From Rhodothermales bacterium (GTDB lineage: Bacteria > Bacteroidota > Rhodothermia > Rhodothermales > VXPQ01): a stretch of 64,000 bases of DNA. How positions within the stretch are numbered: the first letter of the stretch is position 1; each line of letters opens with the position of its first letter. The DNA is taken from contig JAJDWX010000009.1 in NCBI GenBank assembly GCA_022825385.1, positions 1 through 64,000 of the forward strand. Reading direction: 5' to 3'. The notes beneath the pieces were generated by a model. The model was not told the origin of the DNA. It searched no databases and was given only the letters and a program-made list of their open reading frames with translations. Shown in pieces: positions 44,903 to 54,256 of this stretch. The position numbers and the translations under genes are program-made.

Positions 44903-45211
44903 GTTGCCTTCCGCCGCCTCGAAAATACCCAAACGCGCCCTGATTTGTGTCCATCCGCCCGCGTCCTTCCTGGCGAATCCGAAAAACCGGGACCATTTTC
45001 CAGTATTATTTTTGCAAATAACACATAATTGTCTTATCGTGTTGCGTCTGGAATCAGATTCCGTTCGGGATTCAGGCGCCATGCAAGCAACCGTATATCT
45101 CCTGACCCCCAACGCCCTGAGGCCGGGAAAGCCCGCCGCGCGCATCGCGAGGCGCCGCCCAATCCTTCGCATTCCCATGCCCGCCCATTGCGTAGCCGCT
45201 ATCCTGTCGCC

Positions 45212-47986
45212 ATGATCCCTTGCGCGCGATTTATATATAATCGTCTGTGGCTGGTCGTTCTGCCGCTGGTTGTTTGCGCGATGGCGTCGCTGTCCGCAGC
45301 GGCGTTCGCGGCGCCGTCCGGGCCTACCGGAAAAATATCGGGCCGCGTCACGGAGGCCGATACGGGGTCCCCGCTTCCCGGCGTGAATGTGGTGATCGCA
45401 GGCACCGTGCAAGGGGGGACCACGGATGCGGACGGCTATTATTTTATTCTTAACGTTCCGCCCGGCGCGTACTCCGTGCAGGCCTCGTTCATCGGATTCG
45501 CGACGGTGACGGTGGAGAACGTCAAGGTCGTGCAGGACAATACCACCACCGTGGACTTTGCGCTGCGCGAGGAAATTATCGAGGGCGAAGAAGTGGTCGT
45601 GGTCGCGGAGCGCCCCATCGTCGAGATGGACCGCACGACCACCAAGGCAGTGGTCGATAGCGAGCAGCTCGAAGCCTTGCCCATCACGAACATCGGGGAC
45701 GTCATCAACCTGCAAGCCGGGGTGGTGGACGGCCATTTCCGGGGCGGGCGCATCGGCGAAGTGGCGTACCTCGTGAACGGGGTGCCCATCAACAACGCCT
45801 TCAGCCAGACGGCCTCGTTCGACGTAGAACAAAACATGGTGTCGAGCCTGGAGGTCATCAGCGGCGTGTTCAACGCAGAGTACGGGCAGGCGCTGTCGGG
45901 CGTGGTGAACATCGTTACGAAAGACTTGCCCGACCGCTGGTCCGGCTCGTTCCTGAGTTACGCGGGGGCTATCGTGAGCAACCGGGAACTGGAGTTTCTC
46001 AACCGCACCGTCGAGCCAGGGACTTTTCTCGCGCCCTCCGATTTCGTGTCCGAGCGCTATAGCTACACCGAGGCCGCCGCATTCCCCAACATCGTCGACG
46101 CGCAGGCGTCGCTGGGCGGCCCGTTGCTTCGGGACCGGCTTGGGCTGCAAGCCTCGGTGCGGTATCTGCGGGATCATTCCCATTTCATCGGGCGCGACCT
46201 TTTTTCGCCTTCCGACTCGTCGGCCAACCTGAACACCGGGCTGCCGCCCGAAGCATGGCTTGTGGAATCCACGGGCGACGGCGATTTCACCTCGCGCAAC
46301 CGCACGGAACGCCTGTCGGTGAACGGCACGGCAGGCTTTCGGATCACCCCGAAATTCAAGGTCGATTACAACTTCTTTTTCCAGGGCGGCACCTTCGATC
46401 CGTTCAGTCATTTCCGCAAATACGTCCCGGACGGGATCAACCAGGTCGAATTTCTGAACCAGACGCACATCGCCGGACTGCGCTGGACCGTAGACAACCG
46501 GTCTTTCGCCAACCTGTCCTATAGCTACCTGCACGACAAAACCGACGTGCGCCTGTACGAGGACCCCACCGATTCCCGCTACGAGTCGAGCCAACTGGGT
46601 TCCCTGCAAGGCCAGTTCGCCTTTGCGGTGGGCGGCAACGACTTGAACACCAGCGACCAGCTTACCGCCACCCATAGCATCGTCGGCGACTACACCCGCC
46701 AGGCGACGCGGGTGCACCTGGTGAAAACGGGTTTTCTGCTCCGGCTGCACAACCTCGACAACCGGGATTTCGGCATTGAAAAGTCCTTCCGGACCGGCAA
46801 TCTTCCCCAGCCTTCGCCGGACATGTGGAGCGACAACAGCCTGAACACGTCTCCGAAGGAATTTTCGGCCTATATCCAGGACAAAATGGAATTCACGGGC
46901 CTGATTGCGAACGTGGGCCTCCGCTTCGATTATTTCGACCCGGACTACCTGATTCCTCTGGACTGGCAGCAGGCGAACCTGACGGACATTCCCGATCCGT
47001 CCAATCCGTCCGCCTCGATTTCGAATCGGGAAAAAGCGCCTGTGCAATACCAGTTCAGCCCCCGCGTGGGCATCGCCTTTCCCATTTCGGCGACGGGCGT
47101 GATGCGGTTCTCGGCGGGGCTGTTCTTTCAGGTGCCGGCGTTCAGCATTTTGTATTCCAATCCCGAGTACGAAATCAACCCGACGGCCAGCGTGAACAGT
47201 TTCGGCAACCCGAATCTCAAGCCGGAACGCACGCTTTCCTTCGAAGTGGGGCTGCAACAGGGGCTGACGGACGACGTCGGCCTGGAACTGACGATCTTTT
47301 CGAAAGACGTGCGCAACCTGACCGGACAGGACATTTTGCGCAATCCCAACGGCGACTTCGCCATTCGCTGGATCAATCGGGACTTCGGCACCATTCGCGG
47401 CATGACCTTCTCGCTTTTTCAGCGTCCCGGCGGGCGGCTGAGCTGGACCCTGGACTACACGTTGCAATTCGCCGAGGGCACCTCGTCGAGTCCCGGGGAG
47501 GCGTTCGGGCGGCAGCAATCGGGTCTGGAGGCCATTCTTTCCCTCGTTCGGCTCGATTGGGATCGCCGCCACGTGCTTAACAACACGGTCACGATCAATC
47601 CGGTGGACGGGCTGAACCTGACGCTCATCAACCGTTTCCAGAGCGGCACCCCGTACACCACGATTCGCGACGACGTCGTGTCCACCCTTAAGAACAACGC
47701 CGCGCGGCCTGTTACGTACGGCACGGACGTGCGCGCGTACTACAAGCCGCCGTTCCTTGGCCCGAATGTCCAGCTCTTCTTGCAAGTGCAGAATCTCTTC
47801 GACATCAAGCAGGAAGTCAACGTGTATTCCGACACGGGCCGCGCCGACGAGTCCGTGGAACTGGAGCGGCTGCGCCGCACGGGCGGCGAGGTGGGCGGCC
47901 TGAACACCATCGACGAGTGGTTCTACCGACAGGAATTTTTCGGCGCCCCGCGAAGAATCAGCCTGGGACTCAACTACCGCTTTTAA
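45212..47986 (+). CDS. TonB-dependent receptor with carboxypeptidase-regulatory-like domain
   Basis: This 924-residue outer-membrane receptor has a signal peptide (about 1-37, ending AAAFAAP), a CarboxypepD_reg-like domain (about 42-120, GKISGRVTEADTGSPLPGVN), a plug (about 135-250, EQLEALPITNIGDVINLQAG), and a ~22-strand barrel ending RRISLGLNYRF. It resembles SusC-type importers, but no SusD partner follows. The ATG at 45212 is just after a stretch with GTCGCC; the longer frame upstream runs through the repeats. It heads an operon with the surface protein, PorV-like protein and prolyl isomerase. Confidence 0.92.
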   Translation: MIPCARFIYNRLWLVVLPLVVCAMASLSAAAFAAPSGPTGKISGRVTEADTGSPLPGVNVVIAGTVQGGTTDADGYYFILNVPPGAYSVQASFIGFATVTVENVKVVQDNTTTVDFALREEIIEGEEVVVVAERPIVEMDRTTTKAVVDSEQLEALPITNIGDVINLQAGVVDGHFRGGRIGEVAYLVNGVPINNAFSQTASFDVEQNMVSSLEVISGVFNAEYGQALSGVVNIVTKDLPDRWSGSFLSYAGAIVSNRELEFLNRTVEPGTFLAPSDFVSERYSYTEAAAFPNIVDAQASLGGPLLRDRLGLQASVRYLRDHSHFIGRDLFSPSDSSANLNTGLPPEAWLVESTGDGDFTSRNRTERLSVNGTAGFRITPKFKVDYNFFFQGGTFDPFSHFRKYVPDGINQVEFLNQTHIAGLRWTVDNRSFANLSYSYLHDKTDVRLYEDPTDSRYESSQLGSLQGQFAFAVGGNDLNTSDQLTATHSIVGDYTRQATRVHLVKTGFLLRLHNLDNRDFGIEKSFRTGNLPQPSPDMWSDNSLNTSPKEFSAYIQDKMEFTGLIANVGLRFDYFDPDYLIPLDWQQANLTDIPDPSNPSASISNREKAPVQYQFSPRVGIAFPISATGVMRFSAGLFFQVPAFSILYSNPEYEINPTASVNSFGNPNLKPERTLSFEVGLQQGLTDDVGLELTIFSKDVRNLTGQDILRNPNGDFAIRWINRDFGTIRGMTFSLFQRPGGRLSWTLDYTLQFAEGTSSSPGEAFGRQQSGLEAILSLVRLDWDRRHVLNNTVTINPVDGLNLTLINRFQSGTPYTTIRDDVVSTLKNNAARPVTYGTDVRAYYKPPFLGPNVQLFLQVQNLFDIKQEVNVYSDTGRADESVELERLRRTGGEVGGLNTIDEWFYRQEFFGAPRRISLGLNYRF

Positions 47987-48022
47987 GCATAATCGCTACG
48001 CTTGCCGGAGCCCTGCGCCATC

Positions 48023-51000
48023 ATGCAACCTTTCCGTTTCCTGTTTCCGACGCCTCCTGCGCGGCTGCTTGCCCTGGCCGCCGCGGCGTTCGTCGCGGTC
48101 GGGTTCGCTGGCGCAGGCGCGGCGCGGGCGCAGAACGCCGAGGCCATCCCCGCCGATTTGCGCGGCAACGAAGACTTTATCGCGCGCGGCATTCTGGACG
48201 GAAACCTGATCGAAACCAATTTTCGCAACCACGGCGAACTGTCCCGCTGGAACGACCTGCCGTGGGGGGTCTGGCCAAGAGGCATCGGCGGGCGGCACAT
48301 CGACGGCATCGGCGCCATCGTGGCCGGACAGGTGCCCGGCGAACGGCTCAAATGGCAAAGCCGCGGCTTCTATGCGGGCGCGCGGGGCGACACCACGCTG
48401 AATCCGTTTATTCTCACCTACCGGGACTTCGGCAAGCGGACCGGGCCTACGGGCGAACTCTGGGGCTGGCTCCCGCTGGAGGGTTTCAACAACCCCAACC
48501 GCCTCGATCCCATTACGATGAACCGGACCCCGACCCCGGCCATCAGCTCCGATCCCGGGTCATGGCCTGTATTCTGGCCCGACCGCCTCGATAGCCCCGA
48601 CGATTCCGGCTGGCGCAACGACGAGATCGACCAGGATCCCTCCGTGGCGGCGTGGAACGGCTTTTTCGGCAAGGGCGTGTTCAACGCCGACCTGGAAAGT
48701 TATTACGTGATGGACGACCACTCCGACATGGAGTACGCCATCGATCCCGTCACGAAAAATCCCAACAGCGAGTTTGGCGTGTATTACCCCAGCCCGTCCG
48801 ACTCTACGATAGGCGGTCTCGGCATGCTGAATCAGGTGCGCATTTTCCAGTGGGCGAACATCCTTGCGGAAGACATCATGTTCATTCTGTACCGTTTCTT
48901 CAATCGGGGAGAGACGGAGCACGACCGCCTGTATTTCGCCCAGATCATGGACTTTGGCCTTGGCAACGAGGAAGGGGACGAAGTCGGCGCGTACGATCCG
49001 ATTCAGGACGTGGCGTACGGTTGGGATCAGGACGGCATCGGGACGCGGGCGTCGGGCGGCACGTACGACCTGGGCTACACGGGGTTCGCCTTTCTGGAAA
49101 GTCCGGCGCGCGCCTTCGACGGCATGGACAACGACGAGGACGGCATGATCGACGAGTCGCGTTTCGGCGGCGCGGGTACGCTTATCGAAGGATCGGCTGA
49201 AATCCTGGCCGCGGCCACGGCGACGCTGGACGTGGCCAACTTCGTGCGCGCCAATGGCCCCATCGAAATGCGCCCGGCGTACCGGGCGGGCCGCTGGTGG
49301 ACGGGCGACGAAAACATGGACTGGGTGGGCTATTCGGATACGAACGAAAACGGGCAGTGGGACACGGGCGAACAGATCAACAACGACGTAGGCCGCGACG
49401 GCCTGGGACCGTTCGATCTGGGCTATCCCGGCCCCGACACCGGGGAAGCGGACGGCGTCCCGAACCTTGGGGAACCCAACTTCGACGAGCTGGACGTGGA
49501 CGAATCGGATCAGGTGGGCCTCACCGGCTTCGACCTGCAAACGCGCCCCTTCTACGAGTCCGGCGACAACCTGCGCGACGACGAATGGATGTGGGATCGG
49601 CTTTTCAACGTGGCGCAGTTCCCCCTCGGGACCACGCCGGACGTGATCGAAGCGGATATCGAGCCGTTTCTCATGTTTTCCTCCGGCCCGGTCAACCTTC
49701 CGCCGAAGCGCACCGACTTTTTCTCGACCGCGTGGATATTCGGCTCTGACGAGCGCGACTTTTTCAAGAACCGCCGTACGGTGCAGAGTATTTTCAACGC
49801 CGACTACACGTTCGCGCAGCCGCCGTTTACCCCAACGCTCACGGCCATTCCGGGCGACGGCCGCGTGGTGCTTAGCTGGGATACGCTTGCCATAGCCAGT
49901 TTCGACCGGTTTTCCCAGGAGTTCGACTTCGAGGGCTTCAAACTTTACAAGGGAACGGACCTGTTGCTTAGCGACGCCCGGAACATCACCGACGTTACGG
50001 GCGAGGGCACCTTCTTCGAACCCATCGCCCAGTTCGACCTGAAGAACGGCATCACCGGCTCCAGGACCGTGCTGGAAGGCGATGCGGTGTACTACATGGG
50101 CGACGACACCGGCTTGCAATTCTTCTATGTGGACGAAGAGGTGACGAACGGACTTACGTATTATTATGCGCTGGTGGCGTACGACCGGGGGGTGGGCAGC
50201 ATCGATCCGCAGGAAAACACCTTCCGCATCAGCGCGACCCAGGCCGGAAACATCACGGGCGTCACGAAAAACGCCGCCGTGGTGATTCCGCGCAGCCTGC
50301 CGGCGGGGTACGTCCAGGGCGGAGCCAACGAAACGCTGGAGCAAGTGAACGGCGGCATTGGCACCGGCTCCATTTCGGTCAGCCTTTTCCAGGAGGAAGC
50401 GGTCGATTTCGATACCTTCTACCGTCTTGAATTCTTCGATACCCCCGACCCGGTCAACCCGGACCTGTACGCTACGACCGGATACCAGGTTATGCGTCTT
50501 TCGGACGGGAAGGTCGTTTTCGGCCCGGCCCGATTTAGCGACGTATCGCCGCCCATCGAAGGGTTCACGGTGTCGTTCGCCAACGACACGCTCGTGGTGC
50601 TGGACGAAGAACGCACGGGGTACGTGTCCAACCCCGGATCGCCGAACGAATTGCTTGGCCCGGACCCTACTACGCTGGACGGTTTCTCGACCGACTGGGT
50701 GGCGCATATCCGCGAAGATACCACGGCGGCGTACAGGCCCTCGGCATGGACCTACGAACTGCACTGGGTAGACCCCGCGGATTCGCTGTACCGTCCGCCG
50801 CGGACGTTCGGCTTCCTCCGCGAGGAGGTCCCGATCTTTCCCGTCAATGCAACCAAAAAGCGGCTTGCAGACCTGCTGATCGAGGATCGGAACGAAAACA
50901 GGATGTTCGATCCCGGGGACGACCTCATCATATTCGAGCGCGTGGATAGCAGGAGTCCGCGGCTGTACCGCTACCGGGTCACCTTTTCCGCAGGGGCCAA

Positions 51001-51436
51001 TTCCACGCCGCCCAGCCCGGGCGACGTGTTGCGCATCTCGGTCACCCGACCCTTCGCCACGGGCGATTTCTTCCAGTTCTCGCTCAAGCCGTCCGCCATC
51101 GACGCCGAAGCGGCGCGGAACGAACTGGAGGATATCGCCGTGGTCCCGAATCCGTACGTGGGCGCCTCGGCCTACGAGCCGCGCTCCCAGATCGAAGGCC
51201 GCGGCGAGCGCCGGGTGCAGTTCATCAACCTGCCCCAGCAATGCACCATCAGGATATTCAACATCCGGGGCGAGCTCATAAAAACCCTGGAGCACGACGG
51301 ATTCCTTGCGGACGGCGCCATGTTCTGGGACCTCCGTACGGAAGACCAGCAGGACGTAGCCTTCGGCGTGTACGTATTTCACGTGGAGGCCCCCGGCATC
51401 GGGGAACACGTGGGCAAGTTTGCGCTCATTAAATAG
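48023..51436 (+). CDS. Large secreted surface protein with Por-type C-terminal domain
   Basis: This 1137-residue protein has a signal peptide (about 1-40, ending GAARAQ). The long beta-rich body contains acidic EF-hand/dockerin-like loops (DTNENGQWDTGE, DNDEDGMIDES). A fibronectin-like stretch lies around 600-760 (GDGRVVLSWDTLA...). The C-terminal region has VVPNPYVGAS, CTIRIFNIRGELIKTL and AFGVYVFHVEAP, the pattern of T9SS/FlgD-like sorting domains. It is a likely cell-surface partner of the TonB receptor upstream (36-bp gap). The ATG at 48023 is chosen; a TTG at 48002 is an alternative. Confidence 0.78.
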   Translation: MQPFRFLFPTPPARLLALAAAAFVAVGFAGAGAARAQNAEAIPADLRGNEDFIARGILDGNLIETNFRNHGELSRWNDLPWGVWPRGIGGRHIDGIGAIVAGQVPGERLKWQSRGFYAGARGDTTLNPFILTYRDFGKRTGPTGELWGWLPLEGFNNPNRLDPITMNRTPTPAISSDPGSWPVFWPDRLDSPDDSGWRNDEIDQDPSVAAWNGFFGKGVFNADLESYYVMDDHSDMEYAIDPVTKNPNSEFGVYYPSPSDSTIGGLGMLNQVRIFQWANILAEDIMFILYRFFNRGETEHDRLYFAQIMDFGLGNEEGDEVGAYDPIQDVAYGWDQDGIGTRASGGTYDLGYTGFAFLESPARAFDGMDNDEDGMIDESRFGGAGTLIEGSAEILAAATATLDVANFVRANGPIEMRPAYRAGRWWTGDENMDWVGYSDTNENGQWDTGEQINNDVGRDGLGPFDLGYPGPDTGEADGVPNLGEPNFDELDVDESDQVGLTGFDLQTRPFYESGDNLRDDEWMWDRLFNVAQFPLGTTPDVIEADIEPFLMFSSGPVNLPPKRTDFFSTAWIFGSDERDFFKNRRTVQSIFNADYTFAQPPFTPTLTAIPGDGRVVLSWDTLAIASFDRFSQEFDFEGFKLYKGTDLLLSDARNITDVTGEGTFFEPIAQFDLKNGITGSRTVLEGDAVYYMGDDTGLQFFYVDEEVTNGLTYYYALVAYDRGVGSIDPQENTFRISATQAGNITGVTKNAAVVIPRSLPAGYVQGGANETLEQVNGGIGTGSISVSLFQEEAVDFDTFYRLEFFDTPDPVNPDLYATTGYQVMRLSDGKVVFGPARFSDVSPPIEGFTVSFANDTLVVLDEERTGYVSNPGSPNELLGPDPTTLDGFSTDWVAHIREDTTAAYRPSAWTYELHWVDPADSLYRPPRTFGFLREEVPIFPVNATKKRLADLLIEDRNENRMFDPGDDLIIFERVDSRSPRLYRYRVTFSAGANSTPPSPGDVLRISVTRPFATGDFFQFSLKPSAIDAEAARNELEDIAVVPNPYVGASAYEPRSQIEGRGERRVQFINLPQQCTIRIFNIRGELIKTLEHDGFLADGAMFWDLRTEDQQDVAFGVYVFHVEAPGIGEHVGKFALIK

Positions 51437-51455
51437 GGGACCTTGCGCCCCGCCA

Positions 51456-52493
51456 ATGCTTATGCGACGAATCTTGCCTCTCATGCTGGCGCTGTTGCTC
51501 ACGGCGCCGAGCGTTTTTGCGCAAAGCCGGTCCGGCACCACCGCGGCGCCCTTTTTGACGCTGGGCGCGGGCGCGCGGGGCCAGGCGCTGGGTCACGCCT
51601 ACACCACGATGGCTACGGGCGGCGACGCGCTATTCTGGAATCCGGCGGGCGCGGCCCGTCCCTACGCGGGCAGCCACCGGGGCAACGTGTTCCTGACGCA
51701 CTACGAATGGTTCGCCGACATCCGCTACAACGCGGCGGGCGTCGTCGTCCCCGTGCTCGGGACCGGCGCCATCGGGCTCAGCATGGCCATGGTCAACTAC
51801 GGGGACATGGAGGTGCGCACCGTGGCTTTCCCGGAGGGGACCGGAGAAACGTTTTCGTCGAACGACATGAGCATGGGCCTGACGTATGCGCAGCCGCTTA
51901 CGCAGGCGTTTTATTTCGGGGGAACGGTCAAGTACGTCCGGCAGCAGATACGCGACATGGACGCAACCGCCGTGGCGTTCGATTTCGGCTTCATTCTGGA
52001 AACGCGCTACCTGAACGGCATGAACATCGCCGCGTCGATTCGGAATTTCGGGAGCAAGATGCAGATGCAGGGAATCAACGGGCAGGTGTTCGTGGATATC
52101 GATCAGACGACGGCGGGCAACAATCCCGATATTCCGGCGCGCATCGACATGGACCGATGGGACTTGCCGCTGGCGTTCAAGTTTGGCGTCATGGTGCCCA
52201 TTCCCCTTGCGTTTAATACGGAACTTCAACTGCTCGCCGACGCGAATCAGGGGAACGACAACAGCCTCAACGGCGATCTGGGCGCGCAACTTCATTACGG
52301 CTCCAATACGTTCAATCTGGACCTGCGCGCAGGATACAAGGATGCGTTCATCGACAACGTGGACAGCCACTTGACCTTTGGCCTGGGGCTGGACGTGCGC
52401 GTGAGCGCGGTGCGGCTCGGGTTCGATTTCGCCTATATTCCGTTCGATATGCTGGGCGACACGCAGATGGTCGACCTGCGCATCTATTATTAG
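51456..52493 (+). CDS. PorV/PorQ family outer-membrane protein
   Basis: This 345-residue beta-barrel protein has a signal peptide (MLMRRILPLMLALLLTAPSVFAQ). The family start is TLGAGARGQALGHAYTTMA followed by ALFWNPAGAA, typical of PorV/PorQ and related FadL-like barrels used in type IX secretion. The C-terminus is DLRIYY, a barrel end. A start at 51462 (MRRILPL) is equally possible. It sits between the large surface protein, which carries a sorting-type C-terminus, and a prolyl isomerase, supporting a role in surface attachment or secretion of that protein. Confidence 0.85.
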   Translation: MLMRRILPLMLALLLTAPSVFAQSRSGTTAAPFLTLGAGARGQALGHAYTTMATGGDALFWNPAGAARPYAGSHRGNVFLTHYEWFADIRYNAAGVVVPVLGTGAIGLSMAMVNYGDMEVRTVAFPEGTGETFSSNDMSMGLTYAQPLTQAFYFGGTVKYVRQQIRDMDATAVAFDFGFILETRYLNGMNIAASIRNFGSKMQMQGINGQVFVDIDQTTAGNNPDIPARIDMDRWDLPLAFKFGVMVPIPLAFNTELQLLADANQGNDNSLNGDLGAQLHYGSNTFNLDLRAGYKDAFIDNVDSHLTFGLGLDVRVSAVRLGFDFAYIPFDMLGDTQMVDLRIYY

Positions 52494-52499
52494 CGCCGC

Positions 52500-54200
52500 A
52501 TGCGGGGCCAGGGGTTTTGCCGGGCGTTTTCGATCTTGCTCGCGTTGGGCCTGGCGGCCTGCGCGGGCGACGGCCCGCCGGACGAGCGCGACCGCGTGGT
52601 GACGAATGCGGACGGGACGCCGATTACCGTAGCGGATTTCGAGACGTCCTATGTGGCCTTTCTCATGGCCACGGGGCAAAACGACACGCCCGCGAACCGC
52701 TACCTGCATCTTGCGCAGCGGGTAGACGCATCGCTCCTTGCGGACGAAGCGGCCCGCCGCGACTACGGAGCCGACAGCGCATTTCAAGCCCTTATGGAAC
52801 GGACGCGGCGGCAAGCCGTCGGCGGGCGCTTCTTCGAAACCGCTTTCCTCGAAACCCTGCCCCCCATGGACGATGCCGAGGTGCGGCGGGCGTTCGTCCG
52901 GTCGAAGCAACACGTGGTGGCGCGGCATCTTTTTTACCGCGACCAGGCCGCGGCGCAAGCCGCCCATGCGCGCCTGCTGGCCGGAAGCGATTTTCTGGAA
53001 GAAGCCGTCCTGTGCTACGACCTCCCCGCCGTCGATTCGTCGGCAGGCATGCTGGGTCCCATCCGGTATTTTCAGGTGGACGACGCCTTCGCCGAAGCGG
53101 CCTTTGCGCTGGACGTCGGCGAAATATCGGCGCCGGTTCGCTCGCGCTACGGCTACCATATCATTCGGGCGGAAGAAAAGACCAGTACGCCCATCGTTAC
53201 GGAATCCGAATACCAGTACCGCAAGGAGGGCCTCGCGTCGCAGGCGGCGCTTCGGACGCGGCGGCTGGAAGGGGATCGCTTCGTCCGCTCGTTCATGGAG
53301 GGGCTGGACGTACAGGTGGACGCGCCCGCCGTCCGCAGCCTTGCGCAGGCCGTGCGCCGCCTCGAAAACCGCGCCGCTTCGGCCTCCGTGGAACTGGACG
53401 TCGAACCGGAAACGGCCCGTCCCGATTTGCGGGCGCTACGCAGCGAACTTACGCCGGACACGCCGTTGGCCACCTATCTTTTCGAAGGCGAAACCGTGGT
53501 TTTTACGGCGGGCGACTATTACTTCTGGCTGCCCGAACTGCCGTTTTCCGAAGCGACCGCCCGGACGGCCGCCTCTGTGGGACGCGCCTTGCGCAACGAC
53601 GCGCTTTTTCGCGCGGGTCTGGAGCGGGGGCTGGATAGCGACCCTGCCGTGGCCGACGAAATGGCGCGCGAAGGCCGCCGCGAACTTACGCGCCGTATCC
53701 GGGATACGCTCCGCGCCCATCCGCCTGCCGCGCTCCCCGAAACGGAGCTCCGCGCCGCCTTTGATCGCAGCCCCGCCGCCCGCCGCCGCCGCTGGATCGC
53801 CGACTTCTGGATCGTTCCCTTCGCCTCGCAGTCCGAGGCGGAAGCGGCGCAGGCCCTGCTCGCATCCGATCCGTCCGGGGCAGCGCGCTACGCAGGGTAC
53901 GTCTGGCATGAAGAAGCGAACCTGGACGCCTTGCCGGAATGGGCCGCGACCGTGCGCCAGGCGCCCCTTGCGCAGGTTCTGCTTGCCCGCCAGGCTTCCG
54001 GCGCCTGGGCGCTGGTTCGCGTGGAGCGGCGCCGCTCGGAGCCGGCCGCTGCGTACGACGACGCCGTACGCGATTCGCTCCTGCGGGCCGTGGCGCCGCG
54101 CTACAACGAGTATCGCCTCCTCCAGCGTTTGCACGAGCGGGCCACGGTGCGCACGGACAGCGCGCTGTTCCGGCAGATGATGCAGCTGGGCCGGGAATGA
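52500..54200 (+). CDS. Parvulin-type peptidyl-prolyl isomerase lipoprotein (SurA/PpiC-like)
   Basis: This 566-residue protein has a lipoprotein signal (lipobox LAAC, Cys21) and a SurA-like N-terminal helical part. A parvulin rotamase domain lies at about 125-225 (VARHLFYRDQAAAQA, GSDFLEEAV, GMLGPIRYFQVDDAFAEAAF, SRYGYHIIRAEE). A second, degenerate parvulin-like repeat lies at about 400-520. It is the expected periplasmic chaperone for outer-membrane proteins, here encoded 6 bp after the PorV-like gene, so probably dedicated to that operon's products. Confidence 0.87.
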   Translation: MRGQGFCRAFSILLALGLAACAGDGPPDERDRVVTNADGTPITVADFETSYVAFLMATGQNDTPANRYLHLAQRVDASLLADEAARRDYGADSAFQALMERTRRQAVGGRFFETAFLETLPPMDDAEVRRAFVRSKQHVVARHLFYRDQAAAQAAHARLLAGSDFLEEAVLCYDLPAVDSSAGMLGPIRYFQVDDAFAEAAFALDVGEISAPVRSRYGYHIIRAEEKTSTPIVTESEYQYRKEGLASQAALRTRRLEGDRFVRSFMEGLDVQVDAPAVRSLAQAVRRLENRAASASVELDVEPETARPDLRALRSELTPDTPLATYLFEGETVVFTAGDYYFWLPELPFSEATARTAASVGRALRNDALFRAGLERGLDSDPAVADEMAREGRRELTRRIRDTLRAHPPAALPETELRAAFDRSPAARRRRWIADFWIVPFASQSEAEAAQALLASDPSGAARYAGYVWHEEANLDALPEWAATVRQAPLAQVLLARQASGAWALVRVERRRSEPAAAYDDAVRDSLLRAVAPRYNEYRLLQRLHERATVRTDSALFRQMMQLGRE

Positions 54201-54256
54201 CGCGGCGGCTTGCGACCGCTATGCGCAGGCTTGCCTTTCCGCGTTTCTCCGAGGCG

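Larger units (their letters stand above)
44738..45070. repeat. ~114-bp tandem repeat, two clear units and one degenerate
   Basis: Unit 1 (44738-44851) and unit 2 (44852-44965) are about 85% identical by eye. They share the box pair, GGCCTTTT, TTGCCTTNCGCCG, and the tail CCTGATTTG...CCCGCGTC. Unit 3 (44966-45070) keeps only the second box in degenerate form (45011-45027) and a TTGTCTTATCG...GTCTGGAAT tail resembling unit 1's TTGCCTTGCG...GTCTGGAAA. It is probably a duplicated regulatory module. Confidence 0.8.
44550..45211. other. 662-bp divergent intergenic region with repeated boxes
   Basis: This region separates the minus-strand smt-erg2 operon and the plus-strand TonB receptor operon. It holds a ~114-bp tandem repeat (44738-44965, third degenerate unit to about 45070) and five 17-bp boxes, described separately. 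AT-rich box tracts stand out from the GC-rich flanks. Short frames crossing the repeat (for example 44641-44943) repeat the same peptide because 114 is a multiple of three, and I do not consider them genes. Promoters for both operons must lie here or in the flanks. Confidence 0.75.

Noticed and set aside
44641-44943. A 100-residue frame with an internally repeated peptide (SLCKNCID...FMQKTHNC)
   Set aside because: The peptide repeat only reflects the 114-bp tandem DNA repeat, whose length is divisible by three. There is no ribosome-binding site or family match, and the DNA is better explained by the palindromic boxes.
44738-44965. CRISPR array
   Set aside because: Only two to three units of about 114 bp with similar, not unique, inter-box sequence and no cas genes.
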